From positions 1 through 21,693 of the forward strand of contig DADP01000017.1 in the NCBI GenBank assembly GCA_002495025.1: 21,693 nt of DNA, in the 5' to 3' direction. A program made the translations under genes and the position numbers. Below are positions 7,304 to 15,784 of the stretch, in pieces; within the stretch, counting starts at the first letter, position 1, and each line of letters begins with the position of its first letter. A model generated the notes under the pieces. The model was not told the DNA's origin and made no database searches. It worked only from the letters and a program-made list of their open reading frames with translations. Source of the DNA: Desulfurococcaceae archaeon UBA285. GTDB taxonomy: Archaea > Thermoproteota > Thermoprotei_A > Sulfolobales > Desulfurococcaceae.

Positions 7304-8008
7304 TCAGTACTTGTAGATTATTCTACTACAGGAGTTCCACCCGATTTTCCCGAGTAATCTGACAACTATCTCTACTGCTTTCACCACGAGTTCTTTTTCG
7401 ACTCCGGGTACTCCCGCGGCTATAGTTATTATTCTCCTAGTGGTATCCGTGACGCATGTCTCAATTGAGTCTCTGTGTGGGTAGATGTGTAATACCGTGC
7501 CTTTACTATCAACAAGTATAGGTGTGTCCTTGTCGAGGACTTCTTCTCTTCCACCTATTGGTTTAAATACTTCGCCTCCACTACTCAATTTTATTCTTAG
7601 AGGTGGCTGGACTCTGTCTAGGTCATATATTCCTATGGGTATGAGTGTATAGGCCGAGGCGATATTACCAGCATCTACTACGGGGTTTACTCTGGGAAAC
7701 TGGTTTCTCAGGGCCCTTCTAACCAGGGCTTCGCTTGCAGGCCTGGTCTTTGTGGGGTCTATACCTAGACGCCAGTAGAAGTCTCTATAGGCCCTTACAA
7801 CTCTATGCTCTTTTAAATACTCCAGTGTGAAATTGTTTTTAATATACTCTACTAGTTTTTCAACCTCGTTTTCAAATGGATAACTAGATGATAATACATT
7901 CCTCTCCATCCATGAAACTGTATATGCCAAGTGTATACCTAGAGGTTTTACCTCGCTAGACACAATAACGAAACTCTCAAGATCGCTGCATAAACCTGGA
8001 AACTCCAC
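7304..8008 (-). CDS. Stand-alone B3/B4 domain protein (PheRS beta editing-domain homologue)
   Basis: A 234-residue protein of the B3/4 family, related to the editing domain of phenylalanyl-tRNA synthetase beta but free-standing. Diagnostic segments are YWRLGIDPTKTRPASEALVRR (about 78-98) and NPVVDAGNIASAYTLIPIGIYDLD (108-131), followed by a C-terminal DTTRRIITIAAGVPGVE segment. Such solo proteins are thought to bind or deacylate mischarged tRNA or to act on related amino-acid substrates; the substrate cannot be read from the sequence. The start is GTG 8008 with GGTGG seven bases upstream. It has the same orientation as the SSS symporter, whose stop lies 88 bases upstream, so the two may be co-transcribed, but no functional link is evident. 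Confidence 0.85.
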   Translation of the reverse strand: MEFPGLCSDLESFVIVSSEVKPLGIHLAYTVSWMERNVLSSSYPFENEVEKLVEYIKNNFTLEYLKEHRVVRAYRDFYWRLGIDPTKTRPASEALVRRALRNQFPRVNPVVDAGNIASAYTLIPIGIYDLDRVQPPLRIKLSSGGEVFKPIGGREEVLDKDTPILVDSKGTVLHIYPHRDSIETCVTDTTRRIITIAAGVPGVEKELVVKAVEIVVRLLGKIGWNSCSRIIYKY

Positions 8009-8096
8009 GTTAATACCACCAATAAGTAATTATCACGTGTTCAATAACTAGAAAGAGAGATAGAAAAAATAAAAAGTGTTCTGGGGTAAGAGGGAG

Positions 8097-9569
8097 TTAT
8101 TGCTTGCTTCTAGTTAGGTGTGATACTATTAGAATGAGGGGTATGTTTACTAGTAGTCCCCATGCGCCGTTGTGTATTCCCATGAAGTAGCCTATTGGAG
8201 TTATCTTATAGATTAACTGATATATTTGTATTGTTATAACTGTTCCAAGTCCTGCTATTAGTCCTGTTACTACGCCGTATTTGTTGATCCTCTTTATAAA
8301 TGCTCCGAGTACGAGTGCTGGGAAGAACTGTGCAAACCCGGCGAATGCAACTCCCACCATTAGGTCTATTAGTAGTGGTGGTGGGAATAGAGCGATTATA
8401 AAGGCTATTACTGATGTTACAATTATTATTATTCTCCCGTACTTTATAGCCTCTTCATCGCTAAATCTCCTACCTATTATTGGCTCTATAACATCTCTAA
8501 TTAGTATTTGAGCCTCGGCAAGCATTTGCGAGTCAACAGTAGACATTCCAGCAGCTACTGCTCCAACTAGTACTGGACCTATTAGCCACCACGGAGCAAA
8601 CTTCATTAGTAGGTAGGGTATTGCTAGATCAGCTCTAGGTATAGGCCATTGTTTAACAGGACCTAGTATAGCCTCAGCTACGAAGCCGAGGAGTGGAGCT
8701 ATAAAGACCCACATAATGGCTTGAGATAGTAGGATACCAGCTGGAATACCAATCAGGGATTTTCTATCTTTGGCAAAATAGTGTCTTATGAAGAGGTGTG
8801 GTGATAACCAGAGACCGAGAGGCAATATTATATAGGTAGTTATATAGACCGAGTCTGTATAGAACTTTGCTGGCCCTGGAAGTCTAAATAAGTCTGGGTT
8901 GTAGTTAACGGCCAGATTTAAAATACCTAAAACACCGCCTAGTGGTATCAATATAAACATACCAGTAACTACAAAGAATAGTAGCATTAGGAGTCCTTGA
9001 ATAAAGTCACTCCAAACTACAGCTCTAAGACCTCCAACAAGCACGTAGATTAGAGTTATACCACCAATTAGAGCTACAGCTACATAGTAATCCATAACTC
9101 CTAGAACCCAGAGTATGTAAGCCATTCCAACTACTTGGATCCCTATGTATGCTAGATTGAAGAGGTAACCAGCTACTCCAACTATAATTTGACCAAGTTT
9201 TGTCCCATAGCGATAGTAGACTAACTCGCCCTGAGAGAGAATTCCATGCTCTCTAGCAAACTCTCTATAACGCCAACCAAGAAGGAGAGTTAGAAATGTC
9301 ATTAACATACCCTGAGATATTGGGAGTATTAAATATGCTACTCCATGAGTCATATAGCTAGCAGTTCCTGCTAGGAAGGCAACCATGCTCTGGAGAGTTG
9401 CCAAGTAGGTAAACATTAGTAAAATGAATCTAACCTCTCTACTCATTAAATAGTAGTCTTCAGCAGTACGCTTAGAAGCTCTACCGGCAAAGTATCCCAC
9501 AACTATCATAGCAACCATGTAGATGAGAACCACAAGTGTATTTATAACTCTCTCAACCTCTCCAATCAC
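8097..9569 (-). CDS. Sodium:solute symporter, SSS family
   Basis: A 490-residue, about 13-helix transporter of the SSS family (LeuT fold). The N-terminal AEDYYLMSREVRF (36-48) and the TM8 segment AAGMSTVDSQMLAEAQIL (339-356), with the Ser/Asp sodium-site residues, are family hallmarks; VWSDFIQGLLML (185-196) is also typical. The length is normal. The substrate is not determinable; amino acids, organic acids or sugars are all possible. The start is GTG 9569, overlapping the TAG of the small upstream gene by one base (TAGTG), with GAGGTGG upstream, so the small membrane protein and this symporter are translationally coupled. Confidence 0.9.
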   Translation of the reverse strand: MIGEVERVINTLVVLIYMVAMIVVGYFAGRASKRTAEDYYLMSREVRFILLMFTYLATLQSMVAFLAGTASYMTHGVAYLILPISQGMLMTFLTLLLGWRYREFAREHGILSQGELVYYRYGTKLGQIIVGVAGYLFNLAYIGIQVVGMAYILWVLGVMDYYVAVALIGGITLIYVLVGGLRAVVWSDFIQGLLMLLFFVVTGMFILIPLGGVLGILNLAVNYNPDLFRLPGPAKFYTDSVYITTYIILPLGLWLSPHLFIRHYFAKDRKSLIGIPAGILLSQAIMWVFIAPLLGFVAEAILGPVKQWPIPRADLAIPYLLMKFAPWWLIGPVLVGAVAAGMSTVDSQMLAEAQILIRDVIEPIIGRRFSDEEAIKYGRIIIIVTSVIAFIIALFPPPLLIDLMVGVAFAGFAQFFPALVLGAFIKRINKYGVVTGLIAGLGTVITIQIYQLIYKITPIGYFMGIHNGAWGLLVNIPLILIVSHLTRSKQ

Positions 9570-9799
9570 TAGGAACCACCTCTCAACCAGCTAATTATTC
9601 CAAATATAGCTACAATCCACATTGCTATTTGAAGACACCACAAGTATAGTAGAGTTGATGGAATTCCACCTATTATTGTAAAGTCCTTTAGGAAAGGGAA
9701 TGATAATAGACCTACAGTCCACAGGATTAGCCCCAGAACCACTAGAAATTTAAATCTTTTTGGTAGGAATACTTCCATAACTATATCCCAAGGGGACAT
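9569..9799 (-). CDS. Small two-helix membrane protein, putative symporter subunit (DUF3311-like)
   Basis: A 76-residue protein with two transmembrane helices, about 17-37 (FLVVLGLILWTVGLLSF) and 47-72, separated by a loop with GGIP. The GIP-S-x-L-Y-L-W pattern at the start of helix 2 resembles DUF3311-type proteins that accompany SSS symporters, as small partners such as YjcH accompany ActP in bacteria. It overlaps the symporter gene by one base, strong evidence for joint function. The ATG at 9799 directly follows GAGGT with almost no spacing; an AT-rich TATA-like run (about 9826-9841) lies 27-42 bases upstream. The DUF assignment rests on a short pattern only. Confidence 0.7.
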   Translation of the reverse strand: MSPWDIVMEVFLPKRFKFLVVLGLILWTVGLLSFPFLKDFTIIGGIPSTLLYLWCLQIAMWIVAIFGIISWLRGGS

Positions 9800-10249
9800 A
9801 CCTCAATAAATTATTTTTGTGAGGGTGAATTAATAAATTTTTCAAAGTATTGGAAGCCGGGCCCTCCGAGTTGACGAATAAGCTTATCTCTTGCTATTTT
9901 CTTAGATGTCGCTTTAACCTTGAAAATACTTATATAATGGTATTAAAACTTGTTTCTTAATTTATTCGATCTAAGATATCGCCTCCTATCTATTATATCA
10001 TTAGCTCTCGAAGGCTATACCAGTATTTCCTATACGTGTTTCAAGGCCGTGGTAGTTAAAATTCATTGTATACTATGTAGCTACCCACTAGAGAGAACAA
10101 TCCACTTAGGTTTTTCCTGATCAAGTTAGTTTTTAGATTAATGTAACTGTAATTGATATGGATTATCGTGGAATTCTCGTGGAGGAGGACGTGTAAAGTT
10201 TAAAAGTTTCAATTATGGATAGGGTAGAGATCCTGGGTATGAGGGGGTT
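9800..10249. other. 450-base divergent intergenic region
   Basis: It separates the minus-strand symporter pair from the plus-strand antiporter. It holds promoters at both ends. An 18-base GC-rich patch lies at 9853-9870. A good TATA-like TATATAAT at 9931-9938 on the plus strand has no open frame downstream. No gene, tRNA or repeat could be supported. Confidence 0.5.
10199..10247 (+). promoter_or_regulatory. Promoter and ribosome binding site of the antiporter gene
   Basis: TTTAAAAG at 10199-10206 is a TATA-like element about 45 bases before the start. GAGGGGG at 10241-10247, two bases before the ATG at 10250, is the ribosome binding site. Confidence 0.5.
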
Positions 10250-11515
10250 ATGGAGCAGAACTATACGTGGTTGCTAGAAGTAGCTGTATTGATAATAATG
10301 GCTAGGGTTTTAGAAGCCGGGTTTGCAAGGATTGGTTTACCCAGGATTATTGCTTATATTGTATTGGGGATTGCTGTAGCTGGTTTTAGATACTCTGCAG
10401 GCGTAGAGTTGACTAGTGTAACTATTGCACTGGCGAATATAGGGATAATGTCTCTATTGTTTCTAGCTGGTTTAGAAAGCGATCTTAGACAATTCACCGA
10501 AAACATGAAGAGTGTTGGTATTGTAGCACTTGGAGGAGTTGTAGGAGCAGTAGCTACTAGTCTACTCGTATTTACATTGATTGGTAGGAGTTTCAATGAG
10601 AGCTTGGCAATGGGGATTATACTATCTGCTACATCGATTTCTATTACAGTAAAGACATTTGAAGAACTAGGTGCCCTCAATACTCTAGAAGCACAGCTCG
10701 TAATTGGAGCAGCAGTAGTAGACGACGTAATTGGTTTAGCACTGTTGAGTCTCCTACACGGTTTCACAGTGAAATCTACAGATGTAATACACGTAGTTGT
10801 AATACCAATACTAGCATTTGTAGCATGGTTTGGAACAGCATATCTAGCAAACATGTTGACTCCTAGACTATTCAGTATGGTTTCAAGATTGGGACATGAA
10901 GCAAGCGTGGTGTCAATAGCCTTCGCACTACTACTACTCTTCGCATACATGGGTTCTACAATGGGTTTAAGCCCAATACTCCTAGCCTACGCTCTTGGAT
11001 TGGGAATAGCGGGCTCTGGATACTTCGCCCAGAGAATAAGGGAGTCTACGTGGATTATATCTTCAATATTTACACCACTATTCTTCATATACGCTGGATC
11101 TAGACTAGAAATAGGAGAACTCTCGAGAGAGCTCCCAGCAGAGCTAACTACCATAATACTAGTTGTAGCTGTAGCACTGACTTCAAAGGTTATTGGATGC
11201 TACGTGGCCTCTAGAGCAATAGGTTTAGATAATATAAGGTCTTTGATTATAGGAGTAGGCATGGTCCCCAGAGCAGAAGTCGTACTTACAGCAGCTACAC
11301 TAAGTCTTGGAATAGGAGCTATAAAACAAGACATGTTTGCAGGTACACTATTAAGCATCCCAATAACCCAGATTCTAACACCCATAGTGATAAAATCACT
11401 CTACACCAGAATAACTCCACCCTCACAAATCCAGACATTCCCAACCCCATTCCCCATACAGAAACCCATACAAACACCCAGTAGAGCTAAACAATCTCCT
11501 CCATCAAAACCCTGA
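10250..11515 (+). CDS. Cation/proton antiporter, CPA2 (KefB/NapA-like) family
   Basis: A 421-residue membrane protein with about 12-13 helices. Hallmarks of CPA2 exchangers are ARIGLPRIIAYIVLGI (26-41), LFLAGLESDLRQF (70-82), SATSISITVKTFEELG (126-141) and AAVVDDVIGLALL (154-166). D158-D159 is the paired-aspartate ion site found in electrogenic Na+/H+ antiporters such as NapA and NhaA. There is no C-terminal TrkA-N/RCK domain, so it is not a full Kef channel-antiporter. The tail after about 388 is a proline, threonine and glutamine-rich stretch that looks disordered. Its likely job is to exchange Na+ (or K+) for H+, sustaining the sodium gradient used by the neighbouring symporters. The gene is apparently monocistronic. 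Confidence 0.9.
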   Translation: MEQNYTWLLEVAVLIIMARVLEAGFARIGLPRIIAYIVLGIAVAGFRYSAGVELTSVTIALANIGIMSLLFLAGLESDLRQFTENMKSVGIVALGGVVGAVATSLLVFTLIGRSFNESLAMGIILSATSISITVKTFEELGALNTLEAQLVIGAAVVDDVIGLALLSLLHGFTVKSTDVIHVVVIPILAFVAWFGTAYLANMLTPRLFSMVSRLGHEASVVSIAFALLLLFAYMGSTMGLSPILLAYALGLGIAGSGYFAQRIRESTWIISSIFTPLFFIYAGSRLEIGELSRELPAELTTIILVVAVALTSKVIGCYVASRAIGLDNIRSLIIGVGMVPRAEVVLTAATLSLGIGAIKQDMFAGTLLSIPITQILTPIVIKSLYTRITPPSQIQTFPTPFPIQKPIQTPSRAKQSPPSKP

Positions 11516-11912
11516 CTCACTCTACAAGTGATGTAAAAGTACTACTCCTCCAACAATTACTCGACTACACTCTATATCTTGATTATACCCTACAATACAA
11601 TCAAACCATTGGAAACTATGTTGTAGCCTGAAACATGGAAAAGTGAACGCCGTTTTGAAACAGTATTGATGAGTAAGTATATTTATTGCTAGGTTGACTA
11701 GTAGTGGTAGGAATAGTGTCGAACATGTTATTAGAGAGAGTGTAAACACCAGTAGAATTACTCTTAATAGAAATAACAAGTTGAATCAATGTATTCAACC
11801 CTATAGAAATATACCTCAAGAACCGCTGTGATCAAAACAACAAGCTCTCAGAGAGTTATCTTTAGGGATTTACAACACCCCGCTCTTAATCTCTGGAATG
11901 CTTTAATGGAGT
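11516..11912. other. 397-base intergenic region between convergent genes
   Basis: The antiporter gene and the asparaginase gene point towards each other here. Open frames of 67-85 codons on the minus strand lack ribosome binding sites and protein-like composition. I see no RNA gene, repeat or convincing terminator. Confidence 0.5.
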
Positions 11913-12953
11913 CTACGTTAAATCGTAGCAAGGAGTTATTTCATCTTCATAGTTCTTTAATATCTCTTTTCTAACACTACTTACAAGCTCCTTTCCACTC
12001 AACTCGCGTAGTTTACCCAGTACCCACATGAGTTTAACGATAGTAGCTTCCTTACTCATATCACAGGCAGGTATAACCCCGCTTTCTAGGAGTTTTAAGC
12101 CAACTTCGTATTTTCTAAGGTCAACTCCTCCATATATTGGTTGAGAGGTTATTACTACTGGTAACCTATCGGATATCTCTGAGAGCTTTACGATCAACCA
12201 TTCTGGAAGTCCTCCCAGCCCAAATGATTCAATTATAATACCTCGTACTCCAGCTGATAGAATAGACTCTACTATGCTAGCCTTAATCCCTGGAAACGCC
12301 TTCACCACCACTATAGAATCATCGAAAGAGGTTTCAAGCTTTAGAGATCCTTCTACTCGTCTTGATGGTATATGATTTACAATTACATTCTCGCCCTGTA
12401 TGTAGGCTATATAGGGGTAATTTACTGAAGCAAACGCGTCTAAATCTATGGAGCTCACCTTGCTGGCTCTGACCCCTAATATAGCTTTACCATGAAATAC
12501 TACGTAAACCCCAGAGAGGTTGAGTTTAAATGCCTCTCTAGAGAATATTAGTGAGTCCCATAGATTTCTAGGGACATCCGAGTCTATATCATCTGAGATT
12601 TTCATAGATCCCGTCAGTACAACCGGCTTATCAAGTCCTCTAAGTGAGAATGCCAGAGCAGCTGCTGTGTAGGACATAGTATCGGTACCGTGGAGTATTA
12701 GGAAAACATCATAACTCCAGTAATTCTCGAATATCGTACTAGCTATTCTAACCCAGTCCTCTGGATACATTAGCGAACTATCAACCCTCATTAAATCTAG
12801 AAAGTCTACCTTGAGATTCCCAGGGAGCTTACCTCTAAGTGCTTTTCTAAAAATTTCCTCGACACTCATTCCCGGAGCTATTCCTCTACTGGTTTTAACG
12901 CTTGCTATTGTACCTCCAACACCTACTACTAGAATTCTCACGGGTTCATTCAA
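11913..12953 (-). CDS. L-asparaginase (type I/II asparaginase family)
   Basis: A 346-residue asparaginase, hydrolysing asparagine to aspartate and ammonia. Catalytic motifs: GGTIAS at 13-18 (nucleophile T15), HGTDTM at 88-93 (T90, D91), LTGSM at 113-117 and RASKV with K165 at the position of the catalytic lysine. There is no N-terminal GatD-type extension, so it is not the amidotransferase subunit, and there is no signal peptide, so it acts in the cytosol. The start ATG at 12953 overlaps the preceding gene by eight bases. It is the last gene of an operon led by a GltPh-type transporter, which points to breakdown of imported asparagine. Confidence 0.9.
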   Translation of the reverse strand: MNEPVRILVVGVGGTIASVKTSRGIAPGMSVEEIFRKALRGKLPGNLKVDFLDLMRVDSSLMYPEDWVRIASTIFENYWSYDVFLILHGTDTMSYTAAALAFSLRGLDKPVVLTGSMKISDDIDSDVPRNLWDSLIFSREAFKLNLSGVYVVFHGKAILGVRASKVSSIDLDAFASVNYPYIAYIQGENVIVNHIPSRRVEGSLKLETSFDDSIVVVKAFPGIKASIVESILSAGVRGIIIESFGLGGLPEWLIVKLSEISDRLPVVITSQPIYGGVDLRKYEVGLKLLESGVIPACDMSKEATIVKLMWVLGKLRELSGKELVSSVRKEILKNYEDEITPCYDLT

Positions 12954-14130
12954 GTTCTATCACCTTGATGGGGTCTACATATCTATTCCTAAGCACATTC
13001 ATGACCTCCTCATAGTTAGCTATTATTTCCTCTATACATATTAGAGCTATCTTAGCAAGAGTGTCAGCGTCTTCTCTAGTAGCATATGGTATACCAACTT
13101 GGTTCATATAGTCTTCACCTACTACAATAGAAACTACCACGCCAGTCCCTGGTACTAATCCTGCTGAGCCTACTACTTCGGCTAGATCTTCGCTCATAAA
13201 GAAGACGCCTCCGAGGTCCTCGCAGACTATCTCGGCTAGTTTTGAAGCAGCCAGCACTTTATCCATGGATTTCTTAGAATTGCTTAAAGTAGAAGCAAGC
13301 ACGTGGATCTTAGAGACTATTTCAGCTTTAGGTTTCCCAATGGAGTTAAAATACCGTGGAAAGGCGCCATCTAACTCTATGTAATTCACTCCAAGTCTGG
13401 ATAGCACTCTCGAGACAGCTCTAGCTACGACTACGTTATCATAGTCTTTATTGTATCTCAAGAGAATGGCAGAGCCGTGAACTCTACTAGCTAGGTTTGG
13501 TATGAAAGCCTTACTTTCAAGGATGATTGATGGAACTGTAATACTACCAAGTGTCTCCATAACCTGGCGCTTAGGTCCTACCGGTATATTTCCCTCGAGG
13601 TCTTCTATAGGCCCTATACCACTACCTGAGCCGTTTACCGTTATAACTACTGAGAGAGAGGCTTCGGGAAGTTCAATATTAAGACCTCCAATAACACCGC
13701 TTTCATTGCCTATTTGACTGAAAATAAAATTCTCTACCTTTTTTGTAACGGTATTAAGAGCTGCTACGGAGAGAGCATACTCCACTGATGTAGGGACTTC
13801 ATCACATCCTCCTCGTACTTTACCAAAGAGTTTAAGGGTTGCGAGATGAGGTAGTGTTGCATCCGCGCCTTCAAGATTCTTTAGAATCTCTATTTCAAAT
13901 ATATTAAGGCCTCTTCTAGGAGTAGCACAACCTATTCCTCCATCAACTGTTTCGACGCAGATTTTTCTAGGGGTTTCTATGTAGACTCTTCTAATAGTTG
14001 TATCAAAATCGTAGAATTTACGTAGTAAAGCTAATGCAGAAGAAAATCCTAGGGAGTCGTCTTGGATGAAGCCGCTATGACTGTATGTATGACCTACTCC
14101 TATATGTCCAGCTACTAAGACCTTACGCAA
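12946..14130 (-). CDS. Conserved hypothetical protein with GHIGVGHTYSHSG N-terminus
   Basis: A protein of 394 residues if started at the TTG at 14130, which follows GAGGTGG (14141-14135) at four bases. An in-frame ATG at 14166 would add 12 residues, would put the ribosome binding site inside the gene and would start four bases before the end of the transporter gene. The N-terminus RKVLVAGHIGVGHTYSHSG is rich in His and Gly. Other likely conserved parts are VDGGIGCATPRRG (about 63-75), VTVNGSGSGIGP (about 169-180), IELDGAFPRYFNSIG (about 264-278) and VGSAGLVPGTGVVVS (about 324-338). I cannot name the family. Several His/Asp/Glu-rich turns would fit a metal-dependent enzyme, but this is speculation. 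It lies between the transporter and asparaginase genes, overlapping the latter, so a role in the same amino-acid pathway is likely. Confidence 0.75.
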   Translation of the reverse strand: MRKVLVAGHIGVGHTYSHSGFIQDDSLGFSSALALLRKFYDFDTTIRRVYIETPRKICVETVDGGIGCATPRRGLNIFEIEILKNLEGADATLPHLATLKLFGKVRGGCDEVPTSVEYALSVAALNTVTKKVENFIFSQIGNESGVIGGLNIELPEASLSVVITVNGSGSGIGPIEDLEGNIPVGPKRQVMETLGSITVPSIILESKAFIPNLASRVHGSAILLRYNKDYDNVVVARAVSRVLSRLGVNYIELDGAFPRYFNSIGKPKAEIVSKIHVLASTLSNSKKSMDKVLAASKLAEIVCEDLGGVFFMSEDLAEVVGSAGLVPGTGVVVSIVVGEDYMNQVGIPYATREDADTLAKIALICIEEIIANYEEVMNVLRNRYVDPIKVIELE

Positions 14131-14170
14131 GAAACCACCTCTAAACACTAAAAAAGAAAAAAGCATTGTT

Positions 14171-15442
14171 TTACCTAGATTTAAACTTCTGCTCGTCGAA
14201 GTCTTTTAGTACTAGCTTACTCACTACTAGAACTCCTAGCGGGTCTCCAGTTACGTTTAACATGGTATTCGGCATGTCTATTAAGGTGTATACACCGGCA
14301 ATCCAACCAACTGGCTCCATTGGAAGACCTAAGATCGACATAGTCATAGCAGCTATCATTATACCACCACCTGGTATGCCAGCACAGGCTGCTGAACCTA
14401 GTACACCCATTAATAGAGCAAGAAGTGTTTCAAGACCTCCGAGAGATACACCGTACATTTGAGACACCCATACAGCATAAATAGGCATTTCAGCGGCAAC
14501 TGCTTGCATGTTAATTGTTGCTGCTATTGGTAGTATGAGGTTTGCTACATCGGCTGGTACACCAAGTTCTCTGGTAACCCTCATAGTAACTGGTAGTGTA
14601 GCTGAACTACTACATGTAGTAAAAGCTGTTATCATAGCTGGATACATCTTCCTCCAGAACTGGAGTGGGTTGAGTCTGAGTACTACAGCTAGTATTATTG
14701 GATGATACACGAAGAGGATTATAGCATAGCTAATCCACTGTGTTGCGATCATGGCACCTACTGCAGTAAGCCCCATAGTCCCAACAGTAGCTACTAAGTT
14801 AGCCATTAGAGCAAATACACCTATTGGAGCATACCACAATATGAGGTCTATTATCTTATAAACCACTGCTAGAACAGCTGAAATAAACTTTACGAGAAAG
14901 TCTCTAGTCTCCGGGGAGACTTTACCTGTTAAAGCTATTCCAAAGCCTGTTAGAATAGACATAACTATTATTTGAAGAGCGTTTAACTCTAAGAATGGCT
15001 GAATGGGGTTTCTAGGTATGAGCCCTAATATAACGTCAATAGGCGAAGCAGGCTTTGGAGCCGTCCAGCCTTCAGGTGGAGGTAGTTGAAGACCCACACC
15101 GGGTTTAAGTATTGTAGCCATAACATAGCCGGTAACAGCTGCTATAATCCCCATTATAAACCAGTAGGCAAAGAAGCCACCGAAAGTCTTGCCAAGCCTA
15201 GTATATTCTTTAACTGTTGCAATAGCCCAAGCTATTGAGAAGAAGATTAAGGGGCCCACAATAAACTTCAGTAGGTAGATGAAGATATCGCCCAGGAACT
15301 TTATACCGGTAATAGGCTGGCCCAGTACTAGTCCGGCAATTACACCTAGTAGTGTTGCAACAAGCATTAGTAGAGGTCTTCTTCCTGGCCTTAGGACGAG
15401 CTCAAATGCTTCCGCTTCTCTAGAACCTCTACTAGAGGCCAT
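14171..15442 (-). CDS. Dicarboxylate/amino acid:cation symporter (GltPh-like, altered substrate and Na3 site)
   Basis: A 423-residue protein from ATG 15442, matching GltPh (422); the frame is open to 15550 but a TATA box at 15475-15487 rules that start out. Hallmarks of the EAAT/GltPh fold are HP1 TTCSSSATLPVTMR (275-288), TM7 ATINM (308-312), HP2 AGIPGGGIMIAAM (364-376) and TM8 IDMPNTMLNVTGD (388-400). By alignment from memory, GltPh R397, which holds the substrate side-chain carboxylate, is N392, while D394 is kept as D389. The Na1 ligands N310, N401 and D405 are kept. The Na3 residues are all changed: Y89 to W94, T92 to M97, S93 to G98, D312 to Q313. The substrate is therefore probably neutral, perhaps asparagine given the downstream asparaginase. 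Confidence 0.9.
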   Translation of the reverse strand: MASSRGSREAEAFELVLRPGRRPLLMLVATLLGVIAGLVLGQPITGIKFLGDIFIYLLKFIVGPLIFFSIAWAIATVKEYTRLGKTFGGFFAYWFIMGIIAAVTGYVMATILKPGVGLQLPPPEGWTAPKPASPIDVILGLIPRNPIQPFLELNALQIIVMSILTGFGIALTGKVSPETRDFLVKFISAVLAVVYKIIDLILWYAPIGVFALMANLVATVGTMGLTAVGAMIATQWISYAIILFVYHPIILAVVLRLNPLQFWRKMYPAMITAFTTCSSSATLPVTMRVTRELGVPADVANLILPIAATINMQAVAAEMPIYAVWVSQMYGVSLGGLETLLALLMGVLGSAACAGIPGGGIMIAAMTMSILGLPMEPVGWIAGVYTLIDMPNTMLNVTGDPLGVLVVSKLVLKDFDEQKFKSR

Positions 15443-15474
15443 TACAGACACCAACAAAATTTTTCTTCTACGCT

Positions 15475-15487
15475 GAATTTTATAAAT
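15475..15487 (-). promoter_or_regulatory. TATA box of the GltPh-like transporter operon
   Basis: On the minus strand the run reads AAATTTATAAAAT, ending 32 bases before the ATG at 15442. This places the transcription start near 15455 and supports the shorter protein start. GGTG of the leader (TTGGTGTCTGTA before ATG) serves as ribosome binding site. Confidence 0.55.
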
Positions 15488-15696
15488 TTTACTGGAATTT
15501 CTTAGATAGGTTTTTATCAACCTGAGAATCAAGGGCGTCTGCAGAGTCATCTAAAAACCATATTTCACTACACGAGATAAAATTATTTACTATTGTTAGA
15601 TCTCTGTAATACCTGGACTACTCGTAATGGATTTGTAATGGTGCATTATCTTGAAGATCATTGTTGTTTTTCCTCGTGGTTCTATAGTTACCTCTA

Positions 15697-15721
15697 ATAT
15701 TGTAGTGTTAAAATACAATAT
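15697..15721. promoter_or_regulatory. Inverted repeat, candidate operator
   Basis: ATATTGTA (15697-15704) and TACAATAT (15714-15721) are perfect 8-base arms separated by nine bases, about 65 bases upstream of the AGCS TATA box and between two divergent amino-acid transporter genes. The arm length and 17-base centre-to-centre distance fit a dimeric HTH regulator such as an Lrp/AsnC protein; the regulator is unknown. Confidence 0.4.
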
Positions 15722-15784
15722 CTCCTACTAAGTTATCATAATCTCCATGTATCCCACATAATTTTCCTCCCACTTCTAGAAACC

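Noticed and set aside
9853..9870. GC-rich patch as an RNA gene
   Set aside because: Only 18 bases, and the possible stem has several mismatches; not enough for an RNA call.
10354..10950. 198-codon open frame antisense to the antiporter gene
   Set aside because: It lies wholly opposite the clear CPA2 gene and is rich in Ser/Thr/Ala/Pro as expected from antisense reading of membrane protein codons.
11660..11698. TTGATGA resembling a C box of a C/D box RNA
   Set aside because: No D box (CTGA) or C'/D' boxes at suitable distance and no GC enrichment.
11522..11819. Small minus-strand open frames of 67 and 85 codons
   Set aside because: They overlap each other in different frames, have no ribosome binding site and look random in composition.
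14131..14166. ATG start of the 394-residue protein 12 codons earlier
   Set aside because: It has no ribosome binding site, and the GAGGTGG at 14141-14135 points to the TTG at 14130.
15443..15550. Longer N-terminus of the GltPh-like transporter
   Set aside because: The extra 36 residues include the TATA box region and have a basic composition unlike the family; GltPh length is matched from 15442.
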